From Neckera pumila (Eukaryota > Streptophyta > Bryopsida > Hypnales > Neckeraceae), in NCBI GenBank assembly GCA_963969595.1, contig OZ018414.1, positions 24,287,660-24,351,659 of the forward strand: a stretch of 64,000 nt of DNA. Direction: 5' to 3'. The notes beneath the pieces are model-generated. The model was not told the DNA's origin and did not search any database. It was given only the letters and a program-made list of their open reading frames with translations. Positions 47,801 to 59,453 of the stretch are shown here, piece by piece; positions within the stretch are counted from its first letter, which is position 1; the number at the start of each line of letters is the position of its first letter. Made by a program: the position numbers and the translations under genes.

Positions 47801-48729
47801 CCCTAAAAGAGCGAGGCCTTTTATTTGCCAAAAAACACTGAAAACTGCCATTTTTATAGCAATGAGTAAAAAAAAAAGTTTTAATGTTTGTTTTTCACAT
47901 CTAACCTTAGGGTCTTATCCCTAACTAGTCTAAGAAAATATATAAACAATTTCAAAATTTTTGACCACATAGATTGCAAGATATTTCCATTTAGAGTGGA
48001 AAAAACAAGTTTGTCAACACTTTGCGAGACTGGATTTTTTGACTTTGAACATTTTTAACTTGAAATTTTTGCACTTCAAAGTTTTGAGCTTTAAATCTTT
48101 GTAGTGGAGAATTGAGGTGAGAGTCTAGGGGAAAAAAGAAACTCAAAAGAACTTAATTTTCATTCTTAAAAAAATTGTTAAAAAGAAGTAGGTATAAGAT
48201 AGAAGGAAAATCTAAAATACTAATATCTTTTAGATGGAATTAAGTTGCACTAATCCCAATGGTAAGATTGTTCTAGCAAGTAAACTCAAGCACAGAATAA
48301 ATCCTAAAAAAATAGAAAAATAGAAAAAATTGCATTCAGAAATGAATCCAACATGTTCTTTTTTTCAAAAAAAAAGGCTTAAACTGCCCAAAAAACAAGT
48401 ATGTCCATATCTTCTTCATAACAAATCCAAAAGAAATGAATTAAAGCTTTCTATATAGATAAAAATATAATCTACAAGAAAAAAAAAGAAAAAAAAAGGA
48501 TTTAAATTTTTGCAACTTGTTTTTTGTTGCCCCCCGTCCCTTGTTTTGAGCTTATTTGGTCATAACTCTTGTTCCCAGGCACCAATTGTGGAAAAATTTC
48601 CATTATCAAGAAGCTTATCAATTCTTCTATCTTCAAAAAATAATTCAAGAAATTGCGTCAAAACTTCAGCCCATTAATACCTGCCCAAAATCCCATTTGT
48701 CCCTCGAAGGGACAACGGTCCTTAAGGGG
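47801..48729 (+). mobile_element. piggyBac-type MITE, group A copy 2, TTAA both sides
   Basis: TTAA at 47797-47800 and 48730-48733. Starts CCCTAAAAGAGCGAGG and ends ACGGTCCTTAAGGGG; 929 bp. The right subterminal hairpin is TTGTCCCTCGAAGGGACAA. Confidence 0.93.
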
Positions 48730-49150
48730 TTAAATGTGATTGTTCCAAAAGAAAGAATTCTTTAATTTTTTACTTTAAAAGAATTCCTTTGGATTACTTT
48801 AGTGATTCTATATAGAAGAATTTGCCTTTTAAGTTGGTGATTTGAACATTGGATTTGATGAAATTTACAGCAAGCATGTTTAGTTTATTTTTAAAATTTT
48901 CTGAGGGTTAATTTAGTTGGTATATAGAACAGGTTTCATATTTTCATTGGGGAATTGGAAATTGGGGTTGCAAGGACTTCTTCTTCTTATTTTTTAGTTT
49001 TTTTTAGACTATTATAGTAAATACGTAGTAGGATTTGCCATTTATATTGGTGACTTGAAAATTAAAATTGTAGAAAATTCCATGAGCCATATTGTATTTT
49101 TTTGTATCTTCCTTTGGGCTTTTTTGGAGGTTGGTACAACCACAGTTTGT

Positions 49151-50056
49151 TTCTAAAGGACCAAGGTGATTTCCTATCAAAAACCACTCAAAACTGTCAT
49201 TTCTATTGCAAAGAGAAAAGAACTTTAAAAAATTATTTTTTTTGCATATCCAACTGTAAGATCTTATATTTGATTAGTATATGAATACGTGAAAGAAATT
49301 TCAAAACTTTAACTATATAGATTGTAAGATATATGCATTTAAAGTGAAGAAAACAAGTTTTTTTGCACCTTGGTTGACTAGATTTTTTGGCTTTGAATCT
49401 TTTTAGTTCAAATTTTTTGCACTGTTGATTTTGATTTTTTGCTTATTTATGAGTAGTTGAGTTAAGAATCTACAAGAAAAATTAAGGAAAAAAAGCATTT
49501 AATTTTCACTCATTAAAAAACTATTAAGTAGAGGTGGATAGAAAAAACTAAATTGTTAATAGCTTTTAGATGGAACTGAATCACAATAGTTCCAACAGTA
49601 TTATTGTTCTAGTAAGAAAATCTAACCTTGATTAATAATTCTTTTTGAAAAGCTCTGAAGATTGCATTCAAAAATGAATTCAACAAGTTATTTTTTCAAG
49701 AAGATTCTTAGATTACCCAAAAAACTAAGATTGTCCATAACTTTCTCATTATTAGTCCAAATTGAATGAAACAAAGCTTTAAATGTAAACAAAAATATTA
49801 TGTTTGAGAAAAAAATTTAGAAAAAATTATTTTGACTTTTTGTGATTCTTTTGTGCTGCCCGCCAAACTCCATTTTTGTTTATTGTGCCATAACTTTTGC
49901 TCCCGGACATCAGTTAAAATAAAAATTATATATTCACAAAGCTCTCCCAAAAATACACAACCTCAAAAAATCCCCCAAAATATCACTAAAAATTGAGACA
50001 GTAGGAACCCGCCTAGACCCAAATTGTCCCCCAAGGGGATAAATGGTCCTTTAGGG
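49151..50056 (+). mobile_element. piggyBac-type MITE, group A copy 3, decayed ends
   Basis: Starts near TTCTAAAGGACCAAGGTG and ends ATGGTCCTTTAGGG. The ends have lost the full CCCC and there is no TTAA. The interior follows group A but is the most diverged copy together with 56964-57892, to which it is closest. Confidence 0.8.
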
Positions 50057-50672
50057 AAAAGAATTCCTTAGGTCACTTTAATAATTATGTAGAAGAATAT
50101 TCAATTTTGACTGGTGACTTGAAAATTGAGGTTGTTAAGGACTTTCATGAACCATATTATGGTTATTAGCTTTTTCCTTCAGGTTGGTTCAATGTGGAAA
50201 GAATGGGCCTTTAGAAGGCTCTTCCCTTCGAGAACTGAACTCAGCAGTATACGACGTTGAATAGAATAAAAAAATATGGAAAAAATATTTATGTATTTTC
50301 TATTTTCTGTTAAAATTAAAAATTAAAAATTCAATTGCAATCCAACGTGGCAAATGGTCTGCCACGTCAAATTGCAATAGTAATTTTTTAAAATCTTATT
50401 TTTTATTTTTGCATTAAAAAATAATTATTTTATTAATGAAGTAGGTGTTTTCTTTGCTGATGCAGAAGTCAAGATCTTCTGGAGATCATCATTCTTCTTC
50501 TAATGTGTGGTTACTTTAGTTAAACTACATTTTGTTTATTTTTAAGAAAAAAAATTTGATTACTTTAGTGGGTACACAAAAGATTTGAGATTTTAATTGG
50601 TGAATTAAACATTTAGATTTGTAGATATTCTCATCAATCATATTATGTTTTTCTTTACTTTTTTCTCTTTAA

Positions 50673-51579
50673 CCCCTAAAGGATCATTGTCCCTTCGAGG
50701 GACAAATGGGATTTTGGGCAGGTACCTACGGGCTGAATTTTTGTCATAATTTTTGAAACCTTTTTTGGAGATAGAAAAATTGATAAGCTTTGTGGGAATA
50801 TAGTTTTTTTTCAATCGGTGCCTAAGAAAAAAAGTATGCCCCAATAAGCTCAAAATAGGGGAGAGGGGGCAGCAAAAATTTTTTGCAGAAAATTCAATTT
50901 AATTTTTAAGATTATTTTTCCTTATAGATCATATTTTTGTCTATTCGGAAAGCTTTGATTCATTTCATTTGGATTTTTTATGAGAAAGTTATGGACAATC
51001 TTGTTTTTTGGGCAACTAGAGCATCTTCTTGAAAAAAATAACTTGTAGAATTCATTTTGGAATGCAAATTTTGCAATTTTTCAAAAAAAAAAGTTTTGCA
51101 TGGTTTAGTTTTTGTGCTAGAACAATCTCACTATAGGAATTAGTGCATTTTAATTCCATCTAAAAGATATTAATATTTCAGATTCTCTTTCTATCTTGTA
51201 CCTACTTCTACTTAGCAATTTTTTTAAGAATGAAAATTATATTTTTTTGAATTTCTTTTTTTTTCCTAGACTCTCAACTCAATTTTCCACTAGAAAGATT
51301 TAAAGCTCAAAACTTTGTAGTGCAAAAAATTTAAGTCAAAAATGTTCAAAGTCCAAAAATCTAGTCCTGCAATGTTTTTTTCACTTCATACGCAGATATC
51401 TTGCAATCTGTGCGGTCAAAAATTCTAAATTTTTTTCCACACATTCTTATACTAGTTAGGTATAAGATCCTTTGGTTATATGTGCAAAAAAAAGAATTTT
51501 TAAAATATTTTACTCTTTGCTCTAGAAATGGCAGTTTTGAGAGTTTTTTGGTAGAAAAAAGGCCTTGGTCTTTTAGGGG
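50673..51579 (-). mobile_element. piggyBac-type MITE, group A copy 4, TTAA both sides
   Basis: TTAA at 50669-50672 and 51580-51583; ends CCCCTAAAGGATC and TTTTAGGGG; 907 bp, opposite in orientation to copy 2. The hairpin near its right-type end is TTGTCCCTTCGAGGGACAAA. Confidence 0.93.
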
Positions 51580-51910
51580 TTAAGTTGTTTTCATAGTTTG
51601 TTACAACCACATCTTACTTTCTTTGTCACTAAATTTTTTAGGTTACTTTTGTGTGTACATAGAAGGATTTTCCATTTTAATTGGTTTGATGGTATATCGA
51701 AGGATTTGCCATTTACATGGTTGAATAGAACATTTAGATGCATAGGATTTATTCCAACAACAACTTAACTTAACCTTATTTCTTTGAAGTTTTATCCATG
51801 GATTAAAACAACTAGATTATTTTCTTTAAACCAAAATTTCTTTAGATTATTTTTGTGCCTACTTTCAAGGATTTGCCTTTATATTGGTGTGTTCAACATT
51901 AGGATTTTAT

Positions 51911-52053
51911 CACTACAAGAGAAATGGGTGTTTAAATATAGTCCTAGTAGTGTAGTCCTGCAAATAATATTCCTAGTAGATTTATGTATTTTAAACTTCT
52001 AAAAGGTCATTATTTATAGGACTATACTTAAAACACCCAATTCTCTTGTAGTG
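51911..52053. mobile_element. CACTA-type MITE, 143 bp, TSD TAT, empty site visible
   Basis: Ends CACTACAAGAGAAATGGGTG and, inverted, CACTACAAGAGAATTGGGTG. TAT flanks both sides (51908-51910, 52054-52056). The matching place in the left arm of the large inverted repeat has a single uninterrupted TTTTATAGAA, that is, the pre-insertion site. Confidence 0.93.
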
Positions 52054-53420
52054 TATAGAATACATCAACCATGTTTTATTTTATTGTAAAACTTTGGATT
52101 ATTTTGGTGCGTACATACTATGCAGTGCTATTTAAATGAATAAATAGAACATTGGGGGTGCATAAGGTTCACACAAACTACATTACAATTTTAAAATATT
52201 AGCTTTGGATTACTTTTGGGCCTATTTAGATGTAAAAATTTCAATTTACATTCATAAATTCTATGTTTGATTTGCATAGCATTCAATATTTGCGTAGCAT
52301 TGTAAATTCTAGCAAAACTCAATGTTCAATTCACCAATTTAAAGGGCAATTTCATTTGCGTACCCACTAAAGTAATCTCCAAAAAGTTCAAAAAACTTTT
52401 AAAAAATGTGGTTGATGTAAATCTTGATGCCATATTGCCACTTCAATGTTGAATTCAACAAATGAAATGGCAAATCCTTGTACCTATCTACAAAGGCAAT
52501 CCAAAGTTAAATTTCTAAGAAAAATGGAAATCACAACATTCAACCCCCCTAGATAACAAAATCATTTCCTAACAAAAAATCTCATCACATTGTATTATAG
52601 GATATGACAATGGAAAATTCTTTCTACACTCCTTTACACCCTTTACTACATCAAATTTTAGAGATGGCTATCATTGTAAATGAGAATTTAAGAAAGTGTG
52701 CAAATTTAAAGTTATTAGCAATAAACTTCAACATTGTTTGGCTTTCTTGAGAAGAATCTTGTAATAAATTGAACGTGAGAGGTCAAAAGAAAGTCAAGCT
52801 CTTCCATGGGTTGGGCTTGTTTCATAGTGTCTACACCCATGCGTTGGCGCCTTTCCATGCCTCCATGTCCATGCACTTGTGCCTATCCAACGCTTTCATA
52901 CATTGACTCCCATCCATCACCGCCCTTTTATGTGTCGGCCCCTATCGTATGACAAATTGAATATGTGAGACCAAAGAAAAGTCAAGCTCTCTCATGGATT
53001 GTGCTCGCTTCATGGTGTCTAACTTCCACCCTATGACTTCCACCCTATAACCACGTCTTACCATGCTTCTATGTCCATTTGTCTGCTCCTATCTCTCATC
53101 GCCTTTTCAAGCATCGGCGCCCATCCATCACTTGTCTTTCATGCATTGGCACCCATCTTATGTCTGTATCCACTTGTCTATGCGTCCCCACCCTTCTTGC
53201 ACTTGTGTCTATGCATCCCCATCCATCTGTCACTTCTCTTTCATATGTTGGTTTCCATTTGTCACCACTTTTTCATGCGTCCAAGCCCATCATGTATAAC
53301 AAATTGAATGTGAGGCCAAAGGAAAGTCAAGCTCTTGGATGGATTGTACTTGTTTTGTAGCATCTTCATCCGTGCATCCTTAGCCTTTCATACGTCTATG
53401 TCCATGCATCACTATCCTTT

Positions 53421-54666
53421 GATTAGAAAAAAAATGAGCCCTCAAAAGGGCTGTGACTTCCGAACATCAAGGAATGCTTGTTGATAAAAAAATAGTACTT
53501 TGTTTGTTTGTTTGTTTTTCCTTCAGTTAGCAATTGTAGGGCCTAAATGGCACGCAACAATTCAATTAAATTTAAAAGAAAATTTCATTTAAAAAAAATA
53601 ATAGTAAGAAAAAACACAAAATTACTCTGAATTCAAATCTAATGCTTGCATGAGTAGTGCCATGTTTGATTGCTATTTTTGAATTACAACTGTTAATTAT
53701 TATTTAATTATTATTTATATTTTTAAAATTTTTGAATATCATATTTTTTTTAATTTAAAAATTATTTTTTAATGTTTAAATATTTCTTTAATATTCTTTT
53801 TATTAAACCCACCATTCATCATTGATGATAAATAGTGGCCATTATTCTTCAAAGGGGCTTTGAATTCCATTCAATAGAAAAAAAAATTGTTGGTTTTAAT
53901 AAAATCAACTTGACGTGTTTGTTGTGTTCAATACACAATTAACATTTTTCAACTTCTTTCAACGCAGATTTTGCATTGGACACAACAAACAAATCAAGCT
54001 GATTTTGTTGAAACCAATGTAGTTTTCTTGTAGTGATTGAGGGGAACATTCATAGAAAGCAACCCCTTTGAAAGCTCAATTTTTTTCTGATGCATGCCTT
54101 AGCACTCATGCGTCCCTCCCTCTATTGTTTGTGCCTCTACCTTAGGTCCCCACCCCTATCATACATTAGGAAAAAAATGAGTCCCTAAAGGATTTGCTTC
54201 CCTTTAAAGAGTTCCTTTTACTGGAACTCACAGCCCCTTTGAGGGACAATGGCCATTGTTCATCATCAATGATAATAGTGGCTACAATAAAAAAATGTTA
54301 AAAAAATATTAAAACATTAAAAAACATTAAAACAATAAAAGAATGTTTAAAATTTCAAAAGCTATAATGAAAAAGTATTATAATAATTAAATTAAAATAA
54401 TTCAAAAATAGCAATCTAACATAGCGCGCACTACTCATGCCACATCAAATTGGAAAATTTTATAATTTTGTATTTATTTTAATAATAAATAAATTTTAAA
54501 TAAATTTTATTCCATTATGTAACCTTGTGGTAATCAGGCCCTAGAGTTTGCTAGCCGAAGAAAAAAAAGACAAAACTTTTATTTTTTCCTTTTTTTTAGA
54601 CTTGCGTTTTCTATTGTTCATTGCTATTTGTAAATTACAACACCTTTGAGGGCTCATCTTTTTCCC
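53421..54666. mobile_element. foldback element, ~1.25 kb
   Basis: The left end (AAAAAAAATGAGCCCTC) pairs with the right end (GAGGGCTCATCTTTTT). Further inside CTTCAGTTAGCAATTGTAGG pairs with the region around 54545, and GCATGAGTAGTGCC with GCACTACTCATGCC. The middle holds a nested CACTA-type MITE and ATCATTGATGATaaa/atcATCAATGAT segments. No coding capacity. Confidence 0.8.
53872..54035. mobile_element. CACTA-type MITE, 164 bp, TSD ATT
   Basis: The right end read inverted is CACTACAAGAAAACTAC; the left end is the mutated CAATAGAAAAAA. Arms continue with GGTTTTAATAAAATCAA and TTGATTTTGTTGAAACC-type pairing. ATT flanks both sides (53869-53871, 54036-54038). Nested in the 53421-54666 foldback. 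Confidence 0.85.
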
Positions 54667-55820
54667 CAATGTGGGCCTTGATTCCAACATAGAAAGCCAC
54701 GTCTATAGATCCAATGCCATATCACTCAGTGAAGATAAATTACAATAAATTTTTTTTACAGTGCAAAATTTCAAGCCCTAAAGTTTCAAGCATTGTGGAC
54801 CATTTTCCTAGACCATCTAGTTTGTCCACCTATCTGGTGACCTTGACATGTCGAATGTGACAATTCTAACTTTCATAAACAAAAATTGAAATTAAGTTTA
54901 GGTCATTTTTATTTCAAAAGAAAACATTAGTCCAATTTACAACTATATGTTGCATTATACTTTTAAAATTATAGAAAAATAGGTAATTATGGACTTTTGA
55001 AGCAACTAAATTGAAAAGATTTTTCAAAGGTCCCTATTAAGATCAAGATAATGTCTTTTTTAATACTTTTTTGAAAAATACAGTACTATTGAATGTACAC
55101 ATGGCCAACGCTTAGAATTTCAAAACTCATATGTCCTTTGTCATTTGAGTTTAGGGTTGTTTAAAAAGATCCAAGGCTGACGATGTCATCTATAATTACT
55201 CTCATCAACTCTTATGGCAGAATGGTCTTGGGTTCTATGAAGGTTTGAAACCAAGATTTAAAAACTAGGGTTGAACTTTTGACCACCACCATAGAAACTT
55301 TGTGTGCTTCTCTTGCAAAAAGGTCTTGCGAGAGTTCCATTTGCAATTATGATTGTTGGCTTTGGTATCAATAATTTGAAGATTTACAACACCAAAGTGG
55401 ATTTTTTTTGTTGTTTGGCAATGGATGTGGTCTATGTGTATATCAATTTAGTATATAGTTGCTCTTTCAGATCTCCAAAGTTTATGATTTATATCCTAGC
55501 TATGTCTTGCTCCCATTGTAAGTTTGCAACTTGTTGTTGTGGTGGTTTATTATAGTTTAGGGTCTCATTCTCTTTTGATGCTTTCAAACTTTGATTAATA
55601 TTGTATCAATTTTAAATCTAATATTGATTCAAAATTGGTATAGGATTTAATTTTTCAACAGAAAAACTAAATCTTCTACTAGTGTTTGGATGGATGTGTT
55701 TCATCTCCACCTTTGTAATAGAACTAGCACAACCAGATTCTTTTTTGTTTTTAGTCTTCAATTCCTAAATGGATGTCTAAATGTCATCTAATTATGCCTT
55801 CCAAGTAAATAATGTACAAT
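54667..55820. other. AT-rich DNA, no gene seen
   Basis: Contains an 83-codon frame (55304-55555) of hydrophobic and Cys-rich character without a recognised family; not called as a gene. Confidence 0.4.
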
Positions 55821-55929
55821 CACTACAAGGGAGCAATGTCAATTTGGACATTTTTTGTCATTTTTTTTGTCAATTTGGACATTTTAGTCAATTAGGACAT
55901 GTCAATTTGGACGTTGTTTTCTTGCAATG
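55821..55929. mobile_element. CACTA-type mini-MITE, 109 bp, TSD AAT
   Basis: Left end CACTACAAGGGAGCAATGTC; right end inverted CATTGCAAGAAAACAACGTC. AAT lies on both sides (55818-55820, 55930-55932). The interior repeats GTCAATTTGGACATT three times. Confidence 0.85.
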
Positions 55930-56963
55930 AATCTTATTTTGTACTAAATCTAATTGATGTAAATGTAAACTTGAAACAATACAATCTCCAAAAGTTAAAA
56001 GTTCAAATAGTTTTGGCCAATGTGCACCAAAAGCTCTGATAAAAACAAATCAAATCTAAATTCTACATAACCTACGTAGTAGAACATGTCATGCTCTTTC
56101 CAAAATGCTAAAGCTCTATTTAATCAGAGTTCCTACTAAAAGATATCCATGGATTAATTTTTACTTCTAAATTGTCCTAACAAACTTCATCCATCAATTT
56201 CTATTGATCTATTGAACCAAATTCACTTTCAATTTTGGATTCTATGTTAAATTTAACCCTAGTTTCTAAAATTTAAATTTTATCTGAATTGAACGGATAA
56301 TTATACTTCTAATCCAAATCTAAATTTATTTAAGACCAAAGTTCATTCTACACTATTTTCTTTAGTTCTATTCTATTTTAAAGCATAAATTAGTTATAGA
56401 ATCCTCTCAAGATTTCCTAAATGACTCTAACTTCAAATTGTTCCTTAGTTGTTTTCAAAAAATTCAATTTGACCATCTGCTTGAATGTTACTTATTACTC
56501 TGAATTTTTAATATTAAATTATTATTTTTAGATTTATAAATTTGTAAATTCATAAGTCATATAATCAAAAGTTTAAAACATTAAAACTTAAATATTGGAA
56601 TTTTTTTATCAAAATTTATGGATGGATGAACTTTGGCCACTAACTCACACTCTAAAACTTCATCCACTGGTTTAATTAACTTACAATTTCAAATTAACTT
56701 TTGTTTTAGGTTTTGACCTTTATAAATTTATTTTGAACTCCATAATATATTCCATAGCAATATTTATTTTTTACTTCTTTTGGAAGATTTTTACTACTTT
56801 TCATCTAAAATTAACTTTTTTGACTACTAAACTTCATTCATTTATATCTTCTTCAATTTTTATCTATTTTTAAGGTTTTGGAAAACTTTAGAAATCAACA
56901 ACTCAATTATAAATTCAAACTAATGGTTTAATGGACTTCTAAAGGTCTGACTTAATTGTTTAA
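55930..56963. other. AT-rich DNA, no gene seen
   Basis: About 1 kb of strongly AT-rich sequence without a credible coding frame or terminal repeats. Confidence 0.4.
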
Positions 56964-57892
56964 CCTCTAAAGGACCGTTTATCCTTCAGGGGACAATTTA
57001 GGTCCGGGCAGGTTCCTACTGCTTCAATTTTTAGTAATATTTTTTGGAATTTTTTGAAGTTTGTGAATTTTTGTGAGAGCTTTGTGAATATAAATTTTTT
57101 TATTTTAATTGATGCCTGGGAGCAAAAGTTATGGCACAATAAGCAAAATCAGAGTTTGGCGGGCAATCCAAAAAAAATCACAAAAAGTCAAAATAATTTC
57201 TTTTTTAAATATTTTTTCTCAAAGTTCATATTTTTATCTACATGTGAAGCTTTGTTTCATTCAATTTGGACTAGTAATGAGAAAGTTATGGACAATCTTA
57301 GTTTTTTTGAGCAATCTAAGCATCTTCTCCAAAAAACAACTTGTAGATTTTGTTTTTCTATGCAATTATTAGAATTTTTCAAAAACAAATGTTAGACAAG
57401 GTTGGATTTTTTTACTAGAACAATCTCACCATTGGAATTATTGTGATTCAATTCCATCTAAAAGCTATTAACAATTTACTTTTTTCTTCAATCTTAAACC
57501 CATCTCTACTTAACAATCTTTTAATGAGTGAAAACTAAGTACTTTTTATCCTAAATTTTTTTGGGAGATTCTCGACTCAACTACTTAACATAAATAAGTA
57601 GAAAACCAAAGTCTATAGTGTAAAAAATTTGAACTAAAAAGACTCAAAGCCAAAAAATCTAGTCAAGCAAGGTGCAAAAAAACTTGTTTTCTTCACTTTA
57701 AAGGCATATATCTTGCAATCTACATGGTCAAAGTTTCTGAAATTTCTTCCACATATTCATATACTATTCTACTATAAGATCTTACGGTTGGATATGCAAG
57801 AAAAAACCATTTTTAAAGCTCTTTTCTCTTTGCAATAGAAATGACAGTTTTGAGTGGTTTTTGATAGGTACATCACTTTGGTCCTTTAGGGG
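56964..57892 (-). mobile_element. piggyBac-type MITE, group A copy 5
   Basis: Left TTAA at 56960-56963, then CCTCTAAAGGACCG; the end is TTGGTCCTTTAGGGG with right flank TGCA. 929 bp. It is the inverted counterpart of 49151-50056 with shared landmarks (GGGCAGGTTCCTACTG, CATAACTTTTGCTCCC). Confidence 0.88.
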
Positions 57893-59356
57893 TGCATAAC
57901 AAATTCCAATTTCTAATTCTATAAAATGATTAAAGATTCAAAGGCCATAGTTAAGCAAATGCCTCCAATGCCATTGATAGGCCACGGTTCCATCTTCATT
58001 TATCATGATCATGATTGAATTATAATATCTGTCTTGCTCCATCTTGTGATTTTTCTAGTTGTTTGCGTACTACTTCATAGGAAGCTTACAAAGTAATTGT
58101 AACTTTCACTATTGTTTTCCAACTTTCTTATTTTTCTTCTTTCTCTACTATTTTCTTTTACTCTTTTTTTCCCTTCTATTTTTAATTTTATGTTATTCTA
58201 CATATCAAGTTGTAAATACACATTCTATATGTGTGACTAATTGACAAGTGAAACTAAAAAATATTATTTTCTAAGTTCTCACTGTTGACTTTTACTATTT
58301 CTAATTATTTTTAGTTAATACTAAAAATCAAACTAATGGAAAAGACCGAAAGACACGGGCTTCATTAACTCTAGTAAGCATCTACTTAAGGTCCTAAGAT
58401 CTATTTAGTCAACTATGGATTTTTGGATCCAAAATGACTTTTATAACACCCTCAATCAAACCATAGTTATGAGGTCAAATTAGCCATTTAACTCCAACAT
58501 TAAGTTGGATCACCACTTGATTTCTACTTCTACTTCAACAATCAACACTCACACAACCTTCATTTCCATTCTTCAACTCCTTACACTCTAACATTCTCTA
58601 TCTAATTCTCTTCCAAATTCTCTCTATATAAACTTCATTTATCAACTAACTCTCTATGTTGTGGTTTAATTCTCCAGTCGTTTGCTCACAACTAAGCTAG
58701 TAAGGCTAGTTTGTATTCAGAACAAGCCATACATGAGGCTAGTTGTAGTTGGCTAACCAATAAAGCTAGTTCATGCTTAGCTCAGCTATATATATAATGC
58801 TAGTTCATGCTTGGCTAGCCAATAAAGCCAAGACGTCGTTACATGGCATCATGTTGTTACAAGGCCTCTATCTCGGTATGGACCTGGCCTCTTCAATTCC
58901 AAGCTTTGTGAGTGTTTTATTTCAACAACATGCTTGTACCTACTAAAATAAAAGTCACAATACTATATCTAATTATCTCAATCTCGATCCTAGACACTAT
59001 GCATGTATATTGTTGCGCAATACAATGCTTGACCACCAAGTGCTCTATGCTTTGCAATAGGCCCTAACACCGGACTTTTTCAAACTTTTATACACCGCTT
59101 TCCAAGTCTCCACATTATTGTGCAAGTGCTTTGGGTTGTGTACCTTGTTGTCGACACCTATAGTTCTTAGATTGATTATCCCTTGCATGCCCCCATTTAT
59201 ATCAATACTACAAGAATACAACATCCATTCTAAGATCCTCTACAATGGTTTGAAGATCCTTTTGACATAAACATCTTACAATTGTCAAATAAGTCATGGG
59301 AGTTCTCATTGTCTTATTGGTTCTTTTCATTTATCCACATCAGCAATCCCGAAACT
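57893..59356. other. AT-rich DNA with a short tandem repeat, no gene seen
   Basis: 58690-58835 carries repeated words GCTAGTTCATGCTTRGCT and CCAATAAAGC in two to four degenerate copies. Otherwise nothing is recognised. Confidence 0.4.
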
Positions 59357-59453
59357 GGCTAAATTTTGCTCGATTTCTACTTAATTTTGTTTGCCCTCAA
59401 TATAAATTAAAAAAAAATCTCCCAAAAATTAACATTTGGCTAGAAACCCTGAA
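59357..59453 (+). repeat. dispersed ~98-bp repeat, copy 2
   Basis: Matches 13381-13478, the NUP62 upstream region, from GGCTAAATTTTGC to ACCCTGAA in the same orientation. Flanks do not match. Confidence 0.85.

Larger units (their letters stand above)
46390..53400. repeat. ~7-kb imperfect inverted repeat (arms ~46.39-47.80 and ~51.80-53.40 kb)
   Basis: Left-arm sequence reappears inverted in the right arm over at least 1.3 kb: for example CATTGAAGTGGCAATATGGC (left, ~47320) with GCCATATTGCCACTTCAATG (right, ~52430), and AAAACATGGTTGATGTGAG with CATCAACCATGTTTTATTTT. The outer parts hold a ~0.2-kb tandem unit marked by CCATGGGAGAGCTTG (46.40, 46.55, 46.76, 46.95 kb) and its mirror (52.79, 52.98, 53.33 kb). 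The inner part is built of ~110-bp diverged units with TTTGGATTACTTTAGTG and GGATTTGCCATTT. Three piggyBac-type MITEs lie between or in the arms. No transposase seen. Confidence 0.85.

Noticed and set aside
52621..53360. Short Ser/His/Pro-rich frames at 53063-53360
   Set aside because: They are translations of the ~0.2-kb tandem units in the right arm of the inverted repeat; mirrored frames occur in the left arm.
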